A DNA stretch of 64,000 nt from Phascolarctos cinereus. Lineage: Eukaryota > Chordata > Mammalia > Diprotodontia > Phascolarctidae. This document shows, piece after piece, positions 59,040 through 64,000 of the stretch; position 1 is the first letter of the stretch; each line of letters opens with the position of its first letter. The notes under the pieces are model-generated. The model ran no database searches. It worked only from the letters and a program-made list of their open reading frames with translations, and was not told the origin of the DNA. Position numbers and translations under genes: made by a program. The stretch spans positions 310,001 through 374,000 of the forward strand of contig NW_018344285.1 of assembly GCF_002099425.1 (NCBI RefSeq). Direction: 5' to 3'.

Positions 59040-59744
59040 TAAAATTTAATTCGCAGCCTGATAGACTTTATTCTTCATCCCTGATGACGAAAAGGGGAAA
59101 GAGAATATTTCCTGGTGGAATCTTTCTCTTTAATATCCATCCTATTTTCAAATGGAAGATGGGATAGAGATACTTTAATCTGGTACTTAAGTTTTAGTGT
59201 TTTCAAGTTTACAGTGAACACATAAATCCTTTCAATATACCCTATGTTCTCTTTTGACTAGATTGTGCTATGTCTTATTACATAGGACCTTTATAACCTC
59301 TAAATTTACATTTTACAGATGCCAGGATTTATGGTATATCTTCCTTTTTGACAAGGCACTCACTTTCAGATGTGATATGTCAACTATCGGTTTTATGTGA
59401 ACATATGTTTATCTGGTTAATTTTCTCCAAAACAGAGTGAATGTCATCTCTGGGAGGGGAAGGATGTCAATGTTTTCACCACATTCGAAGGACGGTGTAG
59501 TATACAACCGTCAGAGTTGAAAGGATTGGAAATGCAGCATTTGTGATTGCACCATTTATTTCCCTGGCTTCTTGTTCATTAGGGCCTTGATAAACTCTGC
59601 ATGGGCTAAGAGGAGCAGGAATGGTGGCTGGAAGATGGTCTGGTGGGGATGTGGATCATAGATAAATGCACAGTTATGTGTGGGGAGTGAGGAAATTAGA
59701 CAAACACCATAGGATTTAGTTCAAATATTGTGTCTTTGAAATGC
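59040..59744. other. No recognisable feature
   Basis: Unique-looking; 59440-59660 is relatively GC-balanced. Confidence 0.35.
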
Positions 59745-59840
59745 ATTTTTCCCCATTGTTAGATATAACCCCAAAGACTATTTACTTTTATTTTTGTTTG
59801 TATCCACAGAACGCGGAACACAGTAAGCACTTAACACATG
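59745..59840 (+). repeat. L2 3' tail fragment
   Basis: tttgtttgtatccacagaac ... acagtaagcacttaacac resembles the L2 3' end. Confidence 0.45.
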
Positions 59841-59861
59841 ATTTAATAGGAAATCCAGAAA

Positions 59862-60112
59862 GGTAAAATGCTAGAGTTGCTACAGCACTGGACCTAGATT
59901 CATGAAGACTTGATTTCAAACCCAGCTTCAGATACTTATTAGCTATGTATCCCCGGCCAAGTCACTTAACCTTGGTCTCAGTTTCCTTAATTTTAAAATG
60001 GAGATAACAATGGAACCCAATAAATAGGGTTGTTGTGAGGATCAAATGAGATAGTATTTGTAAAGGTCCTGGCACATATTAGGCACTTAATAAATGTTTG
60101 TTTTCTCTTTTC
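59862..60112 (+). repeat. MIR SINE, nearly complete
   Basis: Head gctacagcactggacctaga, box B region tttcaaacccagcttcagat, core ggccaagtcacttaaccttg, 3' end gggttgttgtgaggatcaaa ... tcctggcacatattaggcac. Confidence 0.8.
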
Positions 60113-60377
60113 TTAATAAATACGAGTAGATTGATTTTCTTGGATCAGTATTTTTCTCTCTCCTCTGATTTTCCCCCCAGTGCTGAAGCTGTGTAATACT
60201 CATCTATTACCTAAAAGTTGTCTTATAATTATTTTACATGTACACCTTATATCCACTTCTATATAAGCTCCCTGAGGGTGAAGACTGAACTGTATGCCTC
60301 AGTAGTATCATGACTTCCACAGTATAATGTCATAGTAAAAAAAAAGTATGTGAATTTTCAGTATTTAAAAATGACAA

Positions 60378-60548
60378 CAACCACCAAGGTTCAAATCTCA
60401 GCTCTGCCACTCACAACCTGTGTAAGTCAAGATGAGAAAGTTATTTAAACTCTCTTGGCCACAGTTATCTTACCTGTAAAATGGAAGCATTGGACTAGAT
60501 AATTTCCAATATCTCTTTTAGTTTCAACTGCGTGATTCTAATGAAGAA
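60378..60548 (+). repeat. MIR/MON1-type SINE
   Basis: caaggttcaaatctcagctc, tgccactcacaacctgtgta, cttacctgtaaaatggaagc, attggactagataatttcca. Confidence 0.75.
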
Positions 60549-61539
60549 ATCCTAATTAAAGTGAAGAAGGAGATCCTATGATGCTTGATAGAGATGAGGA
60601 AAAAATGACAAGGATTTGTAATAACTGGCCATAAACATTTGGTATTTCCTTAAATGGACAGGTGCCCCCTCCCTTCTCAAACAATATGATTTAAAAATAT
60701 TACATAATAAAATATCAAGTATTGATTTAATATAGCTGTTCTGACATGTGAATGTCTAAATAGTGACAAAAGCACTGCTAATAGTTAGCGATTGTTAGCT
60801 TAGCCTTTTGAGATTACAATACATAAAAATGCATTTTGCTACCAAATTATTTCTTCACATAGCTAAAGTGCTTAGGGTTACAGAGCTAATTAACTTTGGA
60901 TCCTCTCTGGTGTCTGAAGCAGCTCAGTTTAATTAAATCAATTTTACTATATATTGTTTTTGGAGTAAAATAATTTAGGGAATAGTTACCCTGTTATCAA
61001 AACTTTTTTGTTTGTTTGTTTATTGGACTCAAGGTGGTAGAGTTACCTCTTTTGTAATTAGATACATATCTTGAGTTTTCTATTCTACTCTTCCCTCTGT
61101 TATCAATATGAGGATTTATAGAAGTTTTGGGGGTATTTATTTTCCCTAAAGATTAAGTTGGACTCAGTGACAGGTGTGTGATTGACCAAACAATTATATT
61201 CTGTGGAACATAATTCTCTATATAAGTTTGTTAATCTATCATTTGTAATTATTATTGTTGATTCCACCAGTCCTTGTAGCTCCATTCTTGAAGTGTTTGA
61301 ACTTTGTTCTACAGGTCCTAATGTTAAAGGTTCTAATGTTTAAGAGGAATTTATTAATAAGAAAATACAGCACAGGAAAAACAATCAGTTACTTGGAACA
61401 CAGCTATCCAACATGGAAGAATAATAGTTACTGTCTTTGAATGCTATGAAAAACTACAACCAATTAGTGAAAGTTTTAGAGAGTTGCATATTATTCAGTT
61501 TAAGGGAGATCTTCCAATTGAGTAGAGCTATCCAAAAAT
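60549..61539. other. No repeat seen; candidate conserved non-coding block near 60700-61000
   Basis: Contains ttagcgattgttagcttagc and several homeodomain-like TAATTA cores (gctaattaactttgg, tttaattaaatcaa). No coding frame of note. Confidence 0.25.
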
Positions 61540-62400
61540 GAAAGGTACTGTTTCCCTACCTTTCTGAAGCTTTTAACCATGTTGTCCACTTCTTCCTGAA
61601 CACTCTTTCCTGCCTTTACTTTTATGACATTGCTCTCCTGGCTTTCACCCTACATCTCTACTTATTTCTAGTCTTTACTGTTGTTGATATTGTTGTTCAT
61701 CACACTCCCATTATCTGAGAGAGCATCCCTGAAAAATCAATCCTTAATCCTCACTTTATCCAGCTCCCCTGGGTTTAGTTGTCACCTCTATAACCATGAC
61801 TTCCAATTCTACACATCCAGTACTAATCATTCTCTTGGACTTCCATCTTGAATAGCTAAATACCCTTCTAACTATCCCTACTTAGCTGTCAGACTGGCAC
61901 TTCAAATGTGATATGTCCAAAAATAGAACTGATCATCTTTTCTCCTATCCCCAACCTTTATCCAAACTTCCCTATTTCTGTTGTCATTTTTCTATCCTCA
62001 CAATAATTCTTGACTCTTCCCACTCCCTTACCTCTCACATTCAAATGTTTATGAAGGTCTATAAATTCTGTGTCCTGAACTTTCTCATTTTTGCCCTCTC
62101 AAATATCACTGTCAATAGTGATACATTTTCTTTTCATTTCAAGCCTAAATAATTAATTCATAATCAATTATTAGTTAATTATTCTACTTTTTCCAATATT
62201 TCTTGCAGGCAATGCAAGTGCCATATTACTGTCAAAATGTCTTTACAAAACACAGGCCTAAACATATCACTACCCTGCCCCAAACCTTACAGAGGCTCCC
62301 AATTCAGTGTTGTCTTCCCCAACTAGAATTTAAGCTTCTTGAGAATTTTCTGTGCCTAGATTAATGCCTGGCATATAATAATTGTTTAATGGATGTTTTT
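61540..62400 (+). repeat. L2 LINE 3' region
   Basis: L2-type order: tgttgtccacttcttcctga, ataaccatgacttccaattc, gcacttcaaatgtgatatgt, tgactcttcccactccctta, then cttacagaggctcccaattc and the tail tgcctggcatataataattg. No open frame survives. Confidence 0.7.
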
Positions 62401-62744
62401 TTCATATAGTTCACCTGCTCTAAATATTATAAGTAATTTATTAATATTTGTTTAATTGATTTTAATTCAAGTAAGATTTAGAAGTGGTCTAAGAGCCTAT
62501 TGGAATAAGAATAAAACAAAACCAATTGAAGAGATACTTTTAAGGAATAATTGAAAAAGATTTTGAAACTATTGCAATGCTGAAAAGGTCATAATTTGAA
62601 CATAAATTTATTGTCATAAAGATTCATTATTGTATGCAACAATGTATTTACTAAGAAAGGAGACTGAGATTTGAATGATTATAAAATATAAAGTTTGAAA
62701 CTGAAAGATTTATTTTTTGTTTAACCATCATTTATGTATGGATA
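62401..62744. other. No recognisable feature
   Basis: AT-rich, unique-looking. Confidence 0.4.
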
Positions 62745-63000
62745 AGAAGAAGCTATGTGGTTCAGGGAGTAGGTAGCCCCTGGATTTAGCATCAGAGCTG
62801 AATTTAAATCTCACCTCCAACATTTCTTAGCTATAAGACCCTGGCTAAGTCTCACATCTTCTTTCATCCTCATCTTCCTGATTTGTAAAGTGGGAATAAT
62901 AATATCACCTACAATGAAGAGTTGTTGTGAGGACCAAATGAGATTAACTGTTCAGGGCTTTAAAAACCTTAAAGCACTATGTGAATGTTAACTGTTATTA
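62745..63000 (+). repeat. MIR SINE
   Basis: Core gaccctggctaagtctcaca, gatttgtaaagtgggaataa, 3' end gagttgttgtgaggaccaaa ... aaaccttaaagcactatgtg. Confidence 0.7.
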
Positions 63001-63007
63001 TCCAAAA

Positions 63008-63112
63008 AATAGTGAGCTCCTTGAGAGAAGGGCTTATTTTAAAAACATTTTCTTTGAATTTTGGCCCTTAGGGCATATAGTTGGAACTTAATAAATGCCA
63101 CTTGAATGGCTA
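63008..63112 (+). repeat. L2 3' tail fragment
   Basis: atagtgagctccttgagaga ... ggcccttagggcatatagtt ... ataaatgccacttgaatgg. Confidence 0.5.
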
Positions 63113-63469
63113 AATGACTGATTTGCAACTCTTCACTCATTGAACCTGGTAAATTAGGAGGAAATTGCAGAGATGGATGTATAATTCTGTATTGGAACTG
63201 ATTTGAATTATCCCAAAATGGAATAGACTATCTCAGTAGACAAGGAGTTTCTACCCCAATACACAGTTTTCTAAACTAACAAAATGAAAATCTATAAGCC
63301 CTTCACTTCTGCTGAGGTAAAGGACTGAGGCCTATTTCGTGGGACCACATGTCATCCTCAGAGCGAAGAAGGCCAAAGGCCTCTTATCTTACAGTATAGT
63401 CATTTCTCCTCACCATGTTTTTTTACCATATTTAATGCATCTGAACTTTTTTAGAATCTTTCTCCCTTC

Positions 63470-63615
63470 CATACCCAGTTCATTTAAGCTTTCTTTTCTG
63501 TGTTGTCTTCTCTTATTAATTTGCAACCTCCTTGAGGGCGGGAAATGTGCTTTTTTTTTAAAATGTATATCTCCAGGTGCCTGGCACATAGTAGATACTT
63601 AATAAAATTGACTGG
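63470..63615 (+). repeat. L2 3' tail fragment
   Basis: gcaacctccttgagggcggg ... ctccaggtgcctggcacata gives a clear L2-type 3' end. Confidence 0.65.
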
Positions 63616-64000
63616 GAAATTGTAAGCCAAGAAAATACTAGAGTTGCATGAATCAATCTGAGAATCATACCCATAAAGATAGCATGAGAACCCATGGGAG
63701 CTAATGAGATTGCAAAGGAAGATAGCATGAATCCCTCATTCTCAGGTGAGAAACCAAACAAACAGCTTTATCTTTTCTGTGATCCAGTGAACAGAGCACC
63801 TCACCTTCACCAATTTACAAACAACCCCCCTCCTACACACCCACACACAGATACATACATACAAGCACCTCTCCTCTTCTATAGACTCACACTTACAGAG
63901 CAGGTTTAAACATTGAGGAACTACAAAGAAAACTAATTAATCTTTCTGTCTCTGAAGGACAGCCGAGTCCCTAGAAAAAATCCAACACTTAGAAATCTCT
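63616..64000. other. No recognisable feature
   Basis: Unique-looking; short (CA) stretch near 63838-63850. Confidence 0.4.

Noticed and set aside
1-64000. Retroviral or other virus-like elements
   Set aside because: I looked for paired LTR-like direct repeats and for protease, integrase, capsid or envelope-like frames and saw none; the long direct repeats present are HAL1/L1.

Overview
This is a mammalian, almost certainly marsupial, intergenic or intronic stretch. It is AT-rich and CpG-poor, and full of tRNA-head SINEs of the marsupial type (head reads like cagtggatagagcactggcc, box-B like gttcaaatcc), some with a BovB/RTE-type 3' tail. It also holds LINE-1, half-L1 (HAL1), L2, CR1/L3, RTE and MIR-family relics. 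Opossum, dasyurid and kangaroo/koala lineages cannot be told apart from this sequence alone. I found no convincing host protein gene, no RNA gene, and no retroviral or DNA-virus-like fossil. Most long reading frames are shadows of LINEs or simple repeats. By eye, half or more of the window is recognisable transposon.

Layout. 1-6.7 kb: sparse SINEs and one L1 3' fragment. 6.7-10.0 kb: a SINE and a near full-length HAL1 (copy A, minus) stacked on one target site. 10.2-11.6 kb: an old CR1/L3 LINE with reverse-transcriptase remnants, split by an RTE-tailed SINE. 11.7-18.7 kb: L1 tails, an old L1 body and a possible R4-like LINE. 18.75-22.5 kb: an L1 with ORF1 but an internally deleted ORF2 (copy B, plus). 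22.5-28.2 kb: MIR/SINE relics, an RTE endonuclease remnant and alternating purine/pyrimidine tracts. 28.2-31.1 kb: HAL1 copy C (minus) inside a CR1/L3 relic. 31-38 kb: SINEs, an L2 reverse-transcriptase relic and little else. 38.03-40.94 kb: HAL1 copy D (plus) inside an L2 3' end, with a perfect 15-bp target duplication. 41.8-54.4 kb: an old minus-strand L1 hit by three later insertions (HAL1 copy E, a truncated L1, and a 4.6-kb L1 that has a 5' end and full-length ORF2 but no ORF1). 54.4-64 kb: L1 tails nested in opposite orientation, MIR and L2 relics.

The main story is a set of complementary half-LINEs. Four HAL1 copies carry ORF1 and no ORF2; one L1 carries ORF2 and no ORF1; copy B is intermediate. 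The HAL1 copies share a duplicated ~370-385 bp 3' module, a (GATA)n tract at one internal site, and an ORF1 coiled coil built from 63-bp (21-residue) repeats. HAL1 has no reverse transcriptase of its own and is expected to have been mobilised in trans by L1.
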